14,986 nucleotides of DNA from Caulobacteraceae bacterium (GTDB lineage Bacteria > Pseudomonadota > Alphaproteobacteria > Caulobacterales > Caulobacteraceae), in the NCBI GenBank assembly GCA_030151985.1, contig JASLDZ010000009.1, positions 1 through 14,986 of the forward strand, read 5' to 3'. The translations under genes and the position numbers were made by a program. Every line of letters starts with the position of its first letter. Position 1 is the first letter of the stretch. The notes under the pieces were generated by a model. The model was not told the origin of the DNA. It did no database searches and was given only the letters and a program-made list of their open reading frames with translations. Positions 7,793 to 14,986 of this stretch are shown one piece after another.

Positions 7793-8755
7793 CTAGGCGA
7801 GCGAGGCGTCGATGCCCTTACAGGCCTCGACCAGGCCCTTCACCGAGGCCACCGACTTGGCGAACATCTCGGTCTCGGCCGCATCGAGCGGGAACTCGAT
7901 CACCCGCTCCGCCCCGCCCGCGCCGATCACCGCCGGCACGCCGACGTACATGTCGCTCTGGCCGTACTGGCCGGTGAGGTGCGCAGCGACGGGCAGGACG
8001 CGCTTCTTGTCCTTCAGGTAGCTGGCCGCCATAGCGATGGCGCTCTCGGCCGGGGCGTAGAAGGCCGAGCCGGTCTTGAGCAGGCCCACGATCTCGCCGC
8101 CGCCGCCGCGGGTGCGCTTGACGATCCCGTCCAGGCTCTCCTGGCTCATCGCGCCGGTCTCCACCAGCACGTTCAGCGGCAGGCCGCCGACGGTGGAGTA
8201 GCGGGTCATCGGCACCATGTCGTCGCCGTGACCGCCCAGCGTCCAGGCGTGAACGTCCTGCACCGAGACGCCCAGCTTCTCAGACAGGAAGTAGCCGAAG
8301 CGCGCCGAGTCCAGCACGCCCGCCATGCCCACCACCTTCTGCGTCGGCAGGCCGGAGAACTTCTGCAGCGCCCAGACCATGGCGTCGAGCGGGTTGGTGA
8401 TGCAGATCACGAAGGCGTCCGGCGCGTGCGCCTTGATGCCCTCGCCCACCGCCTTCATCACCTTCAGGTTGATGCCCAGGAGGTCGTCGCGGCTCATGCC
8501 GGGCTTGCGCGGCACGCCGGCGGTGACGATGCAGACGTCAGCGCCCGCGATGTCGGCGTAGGCGTTGGCGCCCTTCAGCGTCACGTCCTTGCCGAACACC
8601 GCCGAGCCCTGCGCGATGTCGAGCGCCTTGCCCTGCGGCACGCCCTCGGCGATGTCGAAGAGGATCACGTCGCCCAGCTCCTCGCGGGCCGCGACGTGGG
8701 CCAGCGTGCCGCCGATCATGCCGGCCCCGATGAGGGCGATCTTGGCGCGGGCCAT
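7793..8755 (-). CDS. mdh: Malate dehydrogenase (NAD-dependent, LDH-like type)
   Basis: 320 residues, the typical alphaproteobacterial Mdh length. It interconverts malate and oxaloacetate in the cytoplasmic TCA cycle. The ATG at 8753-8755 is chosen because the protein then starts MARAKIALIGAGMIGG, the NAD-binding Rossmann motif, with GGAG at spacing 9; an upstream in-frame extension to 8824 is not supported. The substrate loop VPRKPGMSRDDLL carries R83 (Arg rather than the Gln of lactate dehydrogenases, so malate-specific) and R89. ITNPLDAMV follows, and the catalytic Asp-His pair is D149 (VLDSARF, with R152) and H176 (TLGGHGDDM). In many relatives mdh precedes sucCD; here it is followed by an unrelated small gene, so it is probably transcribed alone. 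Confidence 0.98.
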   Translation of the reverse strand: MARAKIALIGAGMIGGTLAHVAAREELGDVILFDIAEGVPQGKALDIAQGSAVFGKDVTLKGANAYADIAGADVCIVTAGVPRKPGMSRDDLLGINLKVMKAVGEGIKAHAPDAFVICITNPLDAMVWALQKFSGLPTQKVVGMAGVLDSARFGYFLSEKLGVSVQDVHAWTLGGHGDDMVPMTRYSTVGGLPLNVLVETGAMSQESLDGIVKRTRGGGGEIVGLLKTGSAFYAPAESAIAMAASYLKDKKRVLPVAAHLTGQYGQSDMYVGVPAVIGAGGAERVIEFPLDAAETEMFAKSVASVKGLVEACKGIDASLA

Positions 8756-8791
8756 GCGGGAGTCTCCGGGGAAGGGGTGCTGGAAAGTTGC

Positions 8792-8822
8792 GCGGGGTCT
8801 AGCCCCCGCCGCTGGGAGCGGC
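8792..8822 (-). terminator. Tandem GC hairpins after vapC (possible terminator)
   Basis: Two adjoining 6-bp stems, GCGGGG/CCCCGC (8792-8797 and 8804-8809) and GCCGCT/AGCGGC (8808-8813 and 8817-8822), lie between the vapC stop and the mdh start. They share two bases, so only one can form fully at a time. The minus-strand tail after them is GCAACTTTCC, a weak T-run. Confidence 0.35.
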
Positions 8823-8838
8823 AAGGCGCCGGACGTGC

Positions 8839-9234
8839 TCAGACGAGCCGGACTCCCGTGAAGGTGCGGGCGGCCTGCGCCAGCCGAGCGTCGCGCGTGA
8901 ACAGCGGAGCTCCGAGCGCCTCGGCAAGGGCGACATAGGCGGCGTCGTAGCCGCTGAAGTTGTGGCGGAGCACCCAGATGCGCCCCAGGAGATCGACGTG
9001 CGGATAGCGGATGAGGGGGAGCGCCTCCAAGGCCTCAAGGGTCGCCTTGGCGCGCGCGGGAGAAACCCGTCCGTCGCGGACATGACGCCTCAGGCTATGG
9101 AGCACCTCGAGATCGAGCACGTGCGGCGCAGAGACTTCCGCCGCGGCCAGCGCGTCCCACTGCTCGGCCAGATCCTGCGGCGGCTTCAAGGCGAGCACGT
9201 CGACGACGACGGACGCGTCTACGACGACGTTCAC
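8839..9234 (-). CDS. vapC: VapC-type PIN-domain ribonuclease toxin
   Basis: 131 residues, normal for a PIN-domain toxin. The four acidic metal-binding positions are present: D6 in VVVDAS, E43 in LDLEVLHSL, D97 in GYDAAYVALAE and D115 in TRDARLAQA. Such proteins are Mg-dependent endoribonucleases, usually cutting tRNA or rRNA, held in check by the antitoxin from the same operon. The start is GTG at 9232-9234, overlapping the antitoxin stop as GTGA, so translation is coupled. It is complete, with no sign of decay. The partner is the ribbon-helix-helix antitoxin immediately upstream. The exact RNA target cannot be read from sequence. Confidence 0.95.
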   Translation of the reverse strand: MNVVVDASVVVDVLALKPPQDLAEQWDALAAAEVSAPHVLDLEVLHSLRRHVRDGRVSPARAKATLEALEALPLIRYPHVDLLGRIWVLRHNFSGYDAAYVALAEALGAPLFTRDARLAQAARTFTGVRLV

Positions 9235-9473
9235 TCTGGAAGCGGTCCCCGCAGCTCGCGGATGATCTCCACGGAGGTAAGGGACGTGACGGGAGGCTCC
9301 GGATCTGGGAGCCGGTCGAGCTTTTCTCGGATCTCCAACCAGCTGGGGCGATCCGCAATCCGGCGGCTCAGGTCAAGCATGTAATCCGACAGCGACATCC
9401 CCGCCATCGCCGCCTTGGCCTTCAGTGTGCGGTGCAGGTCGTCCGGCACATTGCGAATCTGGATCATGCCCAT
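9231..9473 (-). CDS. vapB: VapB/FitA-type ribbon-helix-helix antitoxin
   Basis: 80 residues from the ATG at 9471-9473; another ATG two codons later (9465-9467) and one ten codons earlier (9501-9503) are possible. The N-terminal MIQIRNVPDDLHRTLKAKAAMAGMSLSDYML is a classic ribbon-helix-helix DNA-binding domain of the FitA/VapB kind. The C-terminal half (SWLEIREKLDRLPDPEPPVTSLTSVEIIRELR) is the expected flexible toxin-binding part. None of the starts has a clear Shine-Dalgarno. The region over the start carries repeats that suggest autorepression by the VapBC complex. The TGA overlaps the GTG of vapC. Confidence 0.93.
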   Translation of the reverse strand: MGMIQIRNVPDDLHRTLKAKAAMAGMSLSDYMLDLSRRIADRPSWLEIREKLDRLPDPEPPVTSLTSVEIIRELRGPLPE

Positions 9474-9505
9474 GCAGTGAACATGGTTGCATGTGCTGCG
9501 CATGT
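9471..9505 (-). promoter_or_regulatory. Candidate VapBC operator
   Basis: CATGCA (9471-9476) and TGCATG (9488-9493) are inverted with an 11-nt spacer. GCATGT occurs at 9490-9495 and again at 9500-9505, 10 bases (one helical turn) apart. The repeats sit on the vapB start region, as expected for toxin-antitoxin autoregulation. Confidence 0.45.
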
Positions 9506-9550
9506 AAAGGGATGCTGGATGCCCTGCTCCGCGCTCGTTAGAGCTTCCAC

Positions 9551-10609
9551 ATGAGCAAGACGGACCGCGGCCGCTTCTTTGAGGACTTCCGCGTCGGCGA
9601 GGTGCTGGCGCACCCGACCCCGCGTACGCTGAGCGAGGGCGACGCCGCGGCCTACATGGCGCTGCACGCGCCGCGCCACGCGCTGTTCTCTTCCGCGCCG
9701 TTCGCGGCCGCCTGTGGGCTGGAGCCGGGGCCGCTGAACCCCTGGCTCGTGTTTCACACCGTCTTCGGCAAGACGGTGCCCGACGTCTCGCTGAACGCCG
9801 TCGCCAACCTGGGCTACGGCGAGGGGCGCTGGCTGGCGCAGGTCGCGGCGGGCGACACGCTGTCGGCCTCCTCCGAGGTGATCGGGGTGAAGGAGACCTC
9901 GAACGGCAAGTCCGGGGTCGTGTACGTGCGCACCACGGGCGTGAACCCGCATGGCGCGGCGGTGCTGAGCTATGTGCGCTGGGTCATGGTGAGGAAGCGC
10001 GATCCCGCCTCCCCCGCTCCGACGCCGCAAGTCCCGACGCTTGTGGAGGCGGTCGCCGCCGCAGACCTCGCGCCGCCGGCGGGGCTCGACTTCCGCGGCT
10101 ACGACTTCGCCGCCGCCGGCGCGCCGCACGCGTTCGAGGACTATGCGGTCGGCGAGCGCATCGACCACGTCGACGGTATGGCGGTGGAGGAGGCCGAGGC
10201 GCAGATGGCCACGCGCCTCTACCAGAACACCGCCAAGGTCCACTTCAACGCCTTCGAGCGCGCGCAGGACCCCAGCGGGCGGCGGCTGGTCTACGGCGGG
10301 GTGGTGATCTCGACGACAGCCGCGTTGGCGTTCAACGGGCTGCAGAACGCGGGCTTGGTGCTGGGGCTGAACGGCGGCCGTCACGTGAACCCGTTCCACG
10401 CCGGCCGCACCCTGTTCGCCTGGAGCGAGGTCCTGGACCGGGCCGTGCTCGACACCGAGCGCCGCATCGGCGCGCTGCGCCTGCGGCTGGTCGCGGCCAT
10501 GGACCGCCCCTGCGCGGACTTCCCGGACAAGGACGCCTCGGGCGCCTACCCCCCCGAGGTGGCGCTCGACCTAGACTACTGGGCGGCGATCCCGATGCGG
10601 GGCGGCTGA
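9551..10609 (+). CDS. mch: Mesaconyl-CoA hydratase (double-hotdog MaoC family)
   Basis: 352 residues, matching the roughly 340-350 of mesaconyl-CoA (beta-methylmalyl-CoA dehydratase) enzymes. It is expected to interconvert mesaconyl-C1-CoA and beta-methylmalyl-CoA in the ethylmalonyl-CoA pathway. The N-terminal hotdog (about 8-150) carries RFFEDFRVGEVLAHPTPRT, then FGKTVPDVSLNAVANLGYGEGRW and SNGKSGVVYVRT, very close to the known Rhodobacter enzyme as I remember it. The C-terminal hotdog (about 195-345) carries the hydratase-like catalytic segment YQNTAKVHFNAFERA with N226 and H231. The Shine-Dalgarno before ATG 9551 is weak. The HIT gene follows with a 1-base TGATG overlap. No other ethylmalonyl-CoA pathway gene lies in the window, so the pathway's presence rests on genes elsewhere. 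Confidence 0.9.
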   Translation: MSKTDRGRFFEDFRVGEVLAHPTPRTLSEGDAAAYMALHAPRHALFSSAPFAAACGLEPGPLNPWLVFHTVFGKTVPDVSLNAVANLGYGEGRWLAQVAAGDTLSASSEVIGVKETSNGKSGVVYVRTTGVNPHGAAVLSYVRWVMVRKRDPASPAPTPQVPTLVEAVAAADLAPPAGLDFRGYDFAAAGAPHAFEDYAVGERIDHVDGMAVEEAEAQMATRLYQNTAKVHFNAFERAQDPSGRRLVYGGVVISTTAALAFNGLQNAGLVLGLNGGRHVNPFHAGRTLFAWSEVLDRAVLDTERRIGALRLRLVAAMDRPCADFPDKDASGAYPPEVALDLDYWAAIPMRGG

Positions 10610-11031
10610 TGGGCTTCACGCTCGACCCCCGGCTGGCGGCCGACACCGTGCGGGTCGCCTCGCTCGACCTCTGCGAGGCGCGGCTGCAAGACGACGCCCG
10701 CTGGCCCTGGCTGGTGCTGGTTCCCCGCCGGGAGGGGCTGGTGGAGCTGGAGGACCTCTCGGCGGCCGAGCGGGCGGTTCTGGTCGAGGAGGTGGTGCGG
10801 GCCGGGCAGGCCGTGCGTGCGGTCGGCCTCGCCCTGGGCGCGCCGGTGGAGAAGCTCAACGTGGGCGCGCTCGGCAACGTGGTCGCTCAGCTGCACGTGC
10901 ACGTGATCGGCCGCCGCCGGGACGATCCCGCCGGCCCGGCTCCCGTGTGGGGCGTCGGCGCCGCCGTGCGCTACACCCAGGACGCCCGCCGCCGCGCCGT
11001 CGAGGCGGCGGCTCTCAGCCTTCGAGCCTAG
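10609..11031 (+). CDS. HIT-family nucleotide hydrolase/transferase
   Basis: 140 residues. The histidine-triad motif is at QLHVHVIGRR (residues 94-103), with H96 and H98 present and the first His of the canonical triad replaced by Gln. From memory this QLHVHVI form is the rule in a common bacterial HIT subgroup and H96 is the expected nucleophile, so the enzyme should be active. DPAGPAPVWG after the motif is also typical of this subgroup. HIT proteins act on nucleotide phosphoanhydrides or phosphoramidates such as Ap4A or AMP-lysine; the substrate here is unknown. The ATG overlaps the mch stop by one base, so translation is coupled. It converges on comM with a 10-base gap. Confidence 0.93.
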   Translation: MGFTLDPRLAADTVRVASLDLCEARLQDDARWPWLVLVPRREGLVELEDLSAAERAVLVEEVVRAGQAVRAVGLALGAPVEKLNVGALGNVVAQLHVHVIGRRRDDPAGPAPVWGVGAAVRYTQDARRRAVEAAALSLRA

Positions 11032-11038
11032 CCCAGCG

Positions 11039-11048
11039 GGTCTAGACC
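11039..11048. other. Perfect palindrome between convergent HIT and comM genes
   Basis: GGTCTAGACC is a perfect 10-bp palindrome, and two further pairs outside one mismatch extend it. It spans the comM stop region. A stem without a loop is a poor terminator, and no other terminator fits in the 10-base gap. Confidence 0.3.
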
Positions 11049-12601
11049 TGCGCCGCAGCCGGCAGCGGGGACGCGGGCGCGAACGGTTCGGCCAGCGCGG
11101 TGCGACGGTAGATCAGCGCCTCCGCGACGTGCACCCGCCGGATCCCGTCCGCGCCGTCGAGGTCGGCGATGGTGCGGGCGAGCCGCAGCGTCCGCGTCCA
11201 GCCCCGCGCGGTCAGGCCGTGCGCCTGCGCCGCCTTCGACAGCAGCGCCGCGCCCGGAGCGTCGGGCGTGGCCACAGCTTCCAGCGCCGCGCCCTCGATC
11301 CGGGCGTTGAGCGCCGCGGCGGGGTGGCCGGTCTCGACCGCCCGCGCCTCCTGCGCCTCGCGCGCAGCGGCGACGCGGGCGGCGGCTTCGGCCGTGCCCT
11401 CCGCAGGCGGCGGGAGCGCGAGGTCGGCGGCGGTGACGGGCGGCACCTCCACCTGCAGGTCGATGCGGTCGAGCAACGGCCCCGAGATGCGGTTCTGGTA
11501 GTCGCGCTGGCAGCGGGGCGCCTTGCCGCACGCGCCTCTCCCCGCGCCGCCATGGCCGCAGCGACACGGGTTCATCGCCGCGACCAGCTGCACCCGCGCC
11601 GGGTAGCGCACGTGGGCGTTCGCGCGCGCCACGATCACCTCGCCCGTCTCCAGCGGCTGGCGCAGGCTGTCGAGCACCTGCGGCGAGAACTCCGGCAGCT
11701 CGTCCAGGAACAGCACGCCGTTGTGCGCCAGGCTCACCTCGCCGGGCTTGGCGCGCATCCCGCCGCCCACCAGCGCCGCCATCGAGGCGGAATGGTGGGG
11801 GCTGCGGAACGGCCGGTCGCGGTTCAGCGCGCCCTTGGCGATCATGCCCGCCACCGACCACACCATGGAGGTCTCCAAGAGCTCCTTGGCGGAGAGCTTG
11901 GGCAGGAGACCCGGCAGCCGCTGCGCCAGCATCGACTTGCCCGAGCCGGGCGGCCCCACGAACAGGAGGTTGTGGCCGCCGGCGGCGGCGATCTCCAGCG
12001 CGCGCTTGGCGCCCTCCTGCCCCTTCACCTCGCGCAAGTCGGGGCCGGGCGGCGCCTCCACCACCGCGCCGGGCGTCGGCGGTCCCAGCACCTGCGCGCC
12101 GCGGAAATGGTTCACCAGCGCGATCAGCGAGCGCGGCGCGATCACCCGCACCTCCCCCGCCCACGCCGCCTCCGCCCCGCCGTCCTCCGGGCAGATCAGG
12201 CCGAGCCCGTGCGCGGAGGCCGCCATAGCCGCGGGCAGCACGCCCGCCGTCGGCGCGATCCGACCGTCGAGCCCGAGCTCGCCCACCGCCATCCAGCCTT
12301 CGAGCACGTCGGGCGGGATCACGCCCATGAAGGCCATGACCGCCAGCGCGATCGGCAGGTCGTAGTGGCTACCCTCCTTGGGAAGGTCGGCGGGCGCCAG
12401 ATTCACGACCAGCCGCTTGCCGGGCATCGCCAGCCCGAGCGCCGAGAAGGCCGCCCGCACCCGTTCCCGGCTCTCGGCGACGGCCTTGTCGCCCAACCCA
12501 ACGACGTTGAAGGTCACCTGCCCGGGGGTGGTCTGCACCTCGACGTCCACACGCCGCGCCTCGACGCCCTCGAACGCGACCGTAGAGACCCGCGCCGCCA
12601 T
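11042..12601 (-). CDS. comM: YifB/ComM-type AAA+ ATPase (Mg-chelatase-like; DNA branch migration helicase)
   Basis: 519 residues, typical for this family. An N-terminal S5-fold/Lon-like domain (about 20-140) contains GLGDKAVAESRERVRAAF. The AAA+ core follows with Walker A GPPGSGKS (216-223), Walker B GVLFLDELPEFS (about 295-306) and a Cys cluster AMNPCRCGHGG...CGKAPRC (C346, C348, C358, C364). LLDRIDLQVEVP and a Mg-chelatase C-terminal helical domain complete it. In naturally transformable bacteria ComM is a hexameric helicase that promotes branch migration while incoming single-stranded DNA recombines. The ATG at 12599-12601 has a strong AGGAGG at spacing 5. The gene is transcribed alone from a region holding a CtrA box. 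Confidence 0.96.
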   Translation of the reverse strand: MAARVSTVAFEGVEARRVDVEVQTTPGQVTFNVVGLGDKAVAESRERVRAAFSALGLAMPGKRLVVNLAPADLPKEGSHYDLPIALAVMAFMGVIPPDVLEGWMAVGELGLDGRIAPTAGVLPAAMAASAHGLGLICPEDGGAEAAWAGEVRVIAPRSLIALVNHFRGAQVLGPPTPGAVVEAPPGPDLREVKGQEGAKRALEIAAAGGHNLLFVGPPGSGKSMLAQRLPGLLPKLSAKELLETSMVWSVAGMIAKGALNRDRPFRSPHHSASMAALVGGGMRAKPGEVSLAHNGVLFLDELPEFSPQVLDSLRQPLETGEVIVARANAHVRYPARVQLVAAMNPCRCGHGGAGRGACGKAPRCQRDYQNRISGPLLDRIDLQVEVPPVTAADLALPPPAEGTAEAAARVAAAREAQEARAVETGHPAAALNARIEGAALEAVATPDAPGAALLSKAAQAHGLTARGWTRTLRLARTIADLDGADGIRRVHVAEALIYRRTALAEPFAPASPLPAAAQV

Positions 12602-12648
12602 CCGCCCCTCCTCCGCCCATCCACAGGCTCACACGGAAAACCGGAACC

Positions 12649-12654
12649 CGTCAA
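12649..12654 (-). promoter_or_regulatory. Possible -35 element of comM
   Basis: The minus strand reads TTGACGG here, the -35 form favoured by the Caulobacter housekeeping sigma factor. It is about 48 bases before the comM ATG. No convincing -10 element follows, so the call is weak. Confidence 0.3.
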
Positions 12655-12675
12655 GAACAGGAAGGGAACATACAC

Positions 12676-12695
12676 GAAATCCACCGCTGGATTTC
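12676..12695. promoter_or_regulatory. Perfect 8-bp hairpin/operator next to the CtrA box
   Basis: GAAATCCA (12676-12683) and TGGATTTC (12688-12695) are perfect complements around the loop CCGC. It abuts the CtrA box and lies upstream of comM. It is AT-rich and lacks a T-tail, so an operator or leader hairpin is more likely than a terminator. Confidence 0.5.
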
Positions 12696-12714
12696 ATGGT
12701 TAATGCGGCCTTAA
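12696..12714 (-). promoter_or_regulatory. CtrA binding site upstream of comM
   Basis: The minus strand reads TTAA-N7-TTAACCAT, an exact match to the full CtrA recognition sequence of Caulobacter and relatives. It lies about 95 bases before the comM start codon and just downstream of the 88-residue membrane protein gene, so comM is the only gene it can plausibly control. The surrounding DNA is GC-rich, making a chance match less likely. Confidence 0.65.
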
Positions 12715-12715
12715 T

Positions 12716-12738
12716 GGCCTGTCCGCAGCCGGACGGCC
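12716..12738 (-). terminator. Hairpin directly after the 88-residue membrane protein gene
   Basis: GGCC + GTCCG (12716-12719 and 12721-12725) pairs with CGGAC + GGCC (12730-12738) around the loop CAGC, with one bulged T. It touches the stop codon at 12739. The T-tail is weak (ATTAAGG on the minus strand). Confidence 0.45.
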
Positions 12739-13005
12739 TCAGCCTTCCAGATCGTCGTCGAGGCGCAGGTCCGCGCGGCGCAGGATGGCGCGGACGCGGT
12801 AGTCCTGCGTCTCGCTGGCCCACAGCAGCGCCGCGCCCACCAGGAGGCCTGCGGCGGCGGCGACGGCGATCGGGGCCCAGGCGGGGATGGCGGCGGCCTT
12901 GCGCCGTCCTTCGTAGCCCCAGCCTTCCAGCTCGCGCACGCGACGCTTCACGCCGCCCCGCGCCTTGCCGAAAACCCGCTCCGCATCTTCAAGCGTCATG
13001 GCCAT
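12739..13005 (-). CDS. Small single-pass membrane protein of unknown function
   Basis: 88 residues from the ATG at 13003-13005; a second ATG two codons in (12997-12999) is as likely. Residues 4-40 are charged and probably helical (LEDAERVFGKARGGVKRRVRELEGWG). One transmembrane helix spans about 42-62 (AWAPIAVAAAAGLLVGAALLW), followed by an Arg/Asp-rich tail (RVRAILRRADLRLDDDLEG). The helix-then-membrane layout with a glycine-containing segment recalls DUF883/ElaB-type membrane proteins, but the match is loose. It is divergent from mmsA with a 128-base intergenic region in which I see no clear promoter motif. Confidence 0.75.
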   Translation of the reverse strand: MAMTLEDAERVFGKARGGVKRRVRELEGWGYEGRRKAAAIPAWAPIAVAAAAGLLVGAALLWASETQDYRVRAILRRADLRLDDDLEG

Positions 13006-13133
13006 GAGGGCAGTGTCTCTCGCTCCGTCCGGCGCTTCAACCCCGTCCGCGGGCGCCCGTTCCGAGCCGCCGCGCTGGCGGACGCGCGCGCGAGGGCATA
13101 GACACCCGCAACGAGCGAGACCCGGAGATCGTC

Positions 13134-14647
<1,514 letters not shown>

Positions 14648-14654
<7 letters not shown>

Positions 14655-14671
14655 GGCGGTGAGGCGGTGAG
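14648..14671 (+). repeat. Three perfect tandem copies of an octamer at the mmsA stop codon
   Basis: GCGGTGAG occurs three times head to tail (14648-14655, 14656-14663, 14664-14671). The first copy contains the mmsA TGA. The later copies supply GAGG and the GTG start of the small downstream frame. Confidence 0.85.
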
Positions 14672-14783
14672 CGAGCGGCGGACGCGACGGGCGCAGAACC
14701 CGCGAGCGTACGCGGCGCTGGCGGCGCTCGCGGTGCTGCTGGCGGCGGCGGGCGTGGCGGGGACACTTGCGCTCGCACGCTGA
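14667..14783 (+). CDS. Possible 38-residue membrane microprotein downstream of mmsA
   Basis: The frame starts at GTG 14667, 12 bases after the mmsA stop, with GAGG about 10 bases upstream, and ends at TGA 14781-14783. The N-terminus is strongly basic (MSERRTRRAQNPRAYAALAA), followed by a single hydrophobic helix (about residues 15-36) and a terminal Arg. That is a textbook one-pass inner-membrane microprotein with the basic end inside. The position right behind mmsA suggests co-transcription. Against it: any Ala/Leu-rich frame in GC-rich DNA can look like a membrane helix, and I do not recognise a family. Confidence 0.4.
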   Translation: MSERRTRRAQNPRAYAALAALAVLLAAAGVAGTLALAR

Positions 14784-14877
14784 GACATCGCCTCACCTGA
14801 CCGGGCGGAGCCCTCCTCTGGACGTCGCATCGGCGCATCAGCGGCGAGGGGAAGCCCTGAACCTCTTGGCGGATGAT
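14784..14877. other. Non-coding stretch with small palindromes sharing purine loops
   Basis: No convincing gene. GGGC-GGA-GCCC (14803-14813) and AGGG-GAAG-CCCT (14847-14858) are small stems with loops like those inside the large element that follows. The stretch may belong to the same repeat family or serve as the 3' end of the mmsA transcript. Confidence 0.4.
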
Positions 14878-14974
14878 TGCGCTCGGTGCGGAGCGTCTCA
14901 AGGACGGCCGAAGGCCGCCGCTCCGCGGCGACAGGCGAAGCCTGTCGTCCTTGACACGCTCCGCACCGAGCGCA
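14878..14974. repeat. 97-nt cloverleaf-like palindromic element
   Basis: The outer arms 14878-14905 and 14947-14974 are 28 bases long and complementary at 27 positions, with one C-C mismatch (14897/14955). The 41 bases between them hold three more hairpins: GGCC-GAA-GGCC (14906-14916), CGCCGC-TCC-GCGGCG (14916-14930) and ACAGGC-GAA-GCCTGT (14931-14945). No frame across it looks coding. Candidate identities are a REP/BIME-like dispersed repeat, a small non-autonomous mobile element or a structured 3' end. The sequence alone cannot decide. Confidence 0.85.
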
Positions 14975-14986
14975 CCCTGGCCTTCA

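Noticed and set aside
7606..8764. GANTC (CcrM-type) sites at 7606-7610 and 8760-8764 beside the ribosome binding sites of two genes
   Set aside because: GGAG followed by TC, or preceded by its complement, gives GANTC easily by chance. Several other GANTC sites occur inside genes in the window, so no special meaning is claimed.
10609..11031. Loss of the first triad His in the HIT protein as an inactivating change
   Set aside because: The Gln at this position is, as I recall, usual in this bacterial HIT subgroup, and the nucleophilic His is kept.
11129..12703. 524-codon open frame on the plus strand
   Set aside because: It is opposite comM and has the Arg/His composition of a shadow frame.

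Overview
The window is very GC-rich DNA (about 70% by eye) with dense, mostly chromosomal housekeeping-type genes. Several points suggest an alphaproteobacterium, most likely of the order Caulobacterales (Caulobacter, Phenylobacterium or Brevundimonas type). There is a perfect CtrA-type box (TTAA-N7-TTAACCAT) upstream of a comM gene. The malate dehydrogenase and mesaconyl-CoA hydratase are of alphaproteobacterial type. There are also small Ala-rich secreted proteins of a kind I associate with Caulobacterales. No CRISPR array, insertion sequence, prophage, rRNA or tRNA is visible.

Layout from left to right. Positions 1-440 (-) hold a proline-rich, probably exported protein cut by the window edge. 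It is divergent from a small KTSC-domain gene (498-746, +), whose end overlaps argG (733-1980, -) tail to tail. A secreted TPR protein (2065-3768, -) follows. It is divergent from a small secreted lysine-rich protein (3921-4190, +) that ends at a strong intrinsic terminator, and then a PNPOx-like stress protein (4288-4791, +). A minus-strand group follows: a CHAP-domain amidase/peptidase (4798-5535), an acyltransferase-3 membrane enzyme (5608-6732), a small hotdog protein (6795-7097), a four-cysteine secreted protein with its own terminator (7237-7599), malate dehydrogenase mdh (7793-8755) and a vapBC toxin-antitoxin pair (8839-9473).

On the plus strand, a mesaconyl-CoA hydratase gene and a HIT-family gene (9551-11031) are translationally coupled. 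They converge on comM/yifB (11042-12601, -), which is preceded by the CtrA box and a perfect hairpin. Upstream of these is a small single-pass membrane protein (12739-13005, -). The right end carries mmsA (13134-14654, +), a possible 38-residue membrane microprotein (14667-14783), and a non-coding tail. That tail holds a 97-nt cloverleaf-like palindrome and several smaller palindromes with GAAG/GGAG-type loops.

Metabolic links are loose. mdh belongs to the TCA cycle, the mesaconyl-CoA hydratase to the ethylmalonyl-CoA pathway, and mmsA makes propionyl-CoA from valine or inositol; all three touch C3/C4 acyl-CoA metabolism but do not form one operon. No gene cluster here looks like a new multi-gene system. 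The most unusual items are non-coding: the cloverleaf repeat at 14878-14974, the CtrA box in front of comM, the 21-bp-phased repeats plus Shine-Dalgarno hairpin before the gene at 7237-7599, and the triple octamer at the mmsA stop codon. No gene-free stretch exceeds 300 bases; the longest are 14784-14986 and 7600-7792, both described below.
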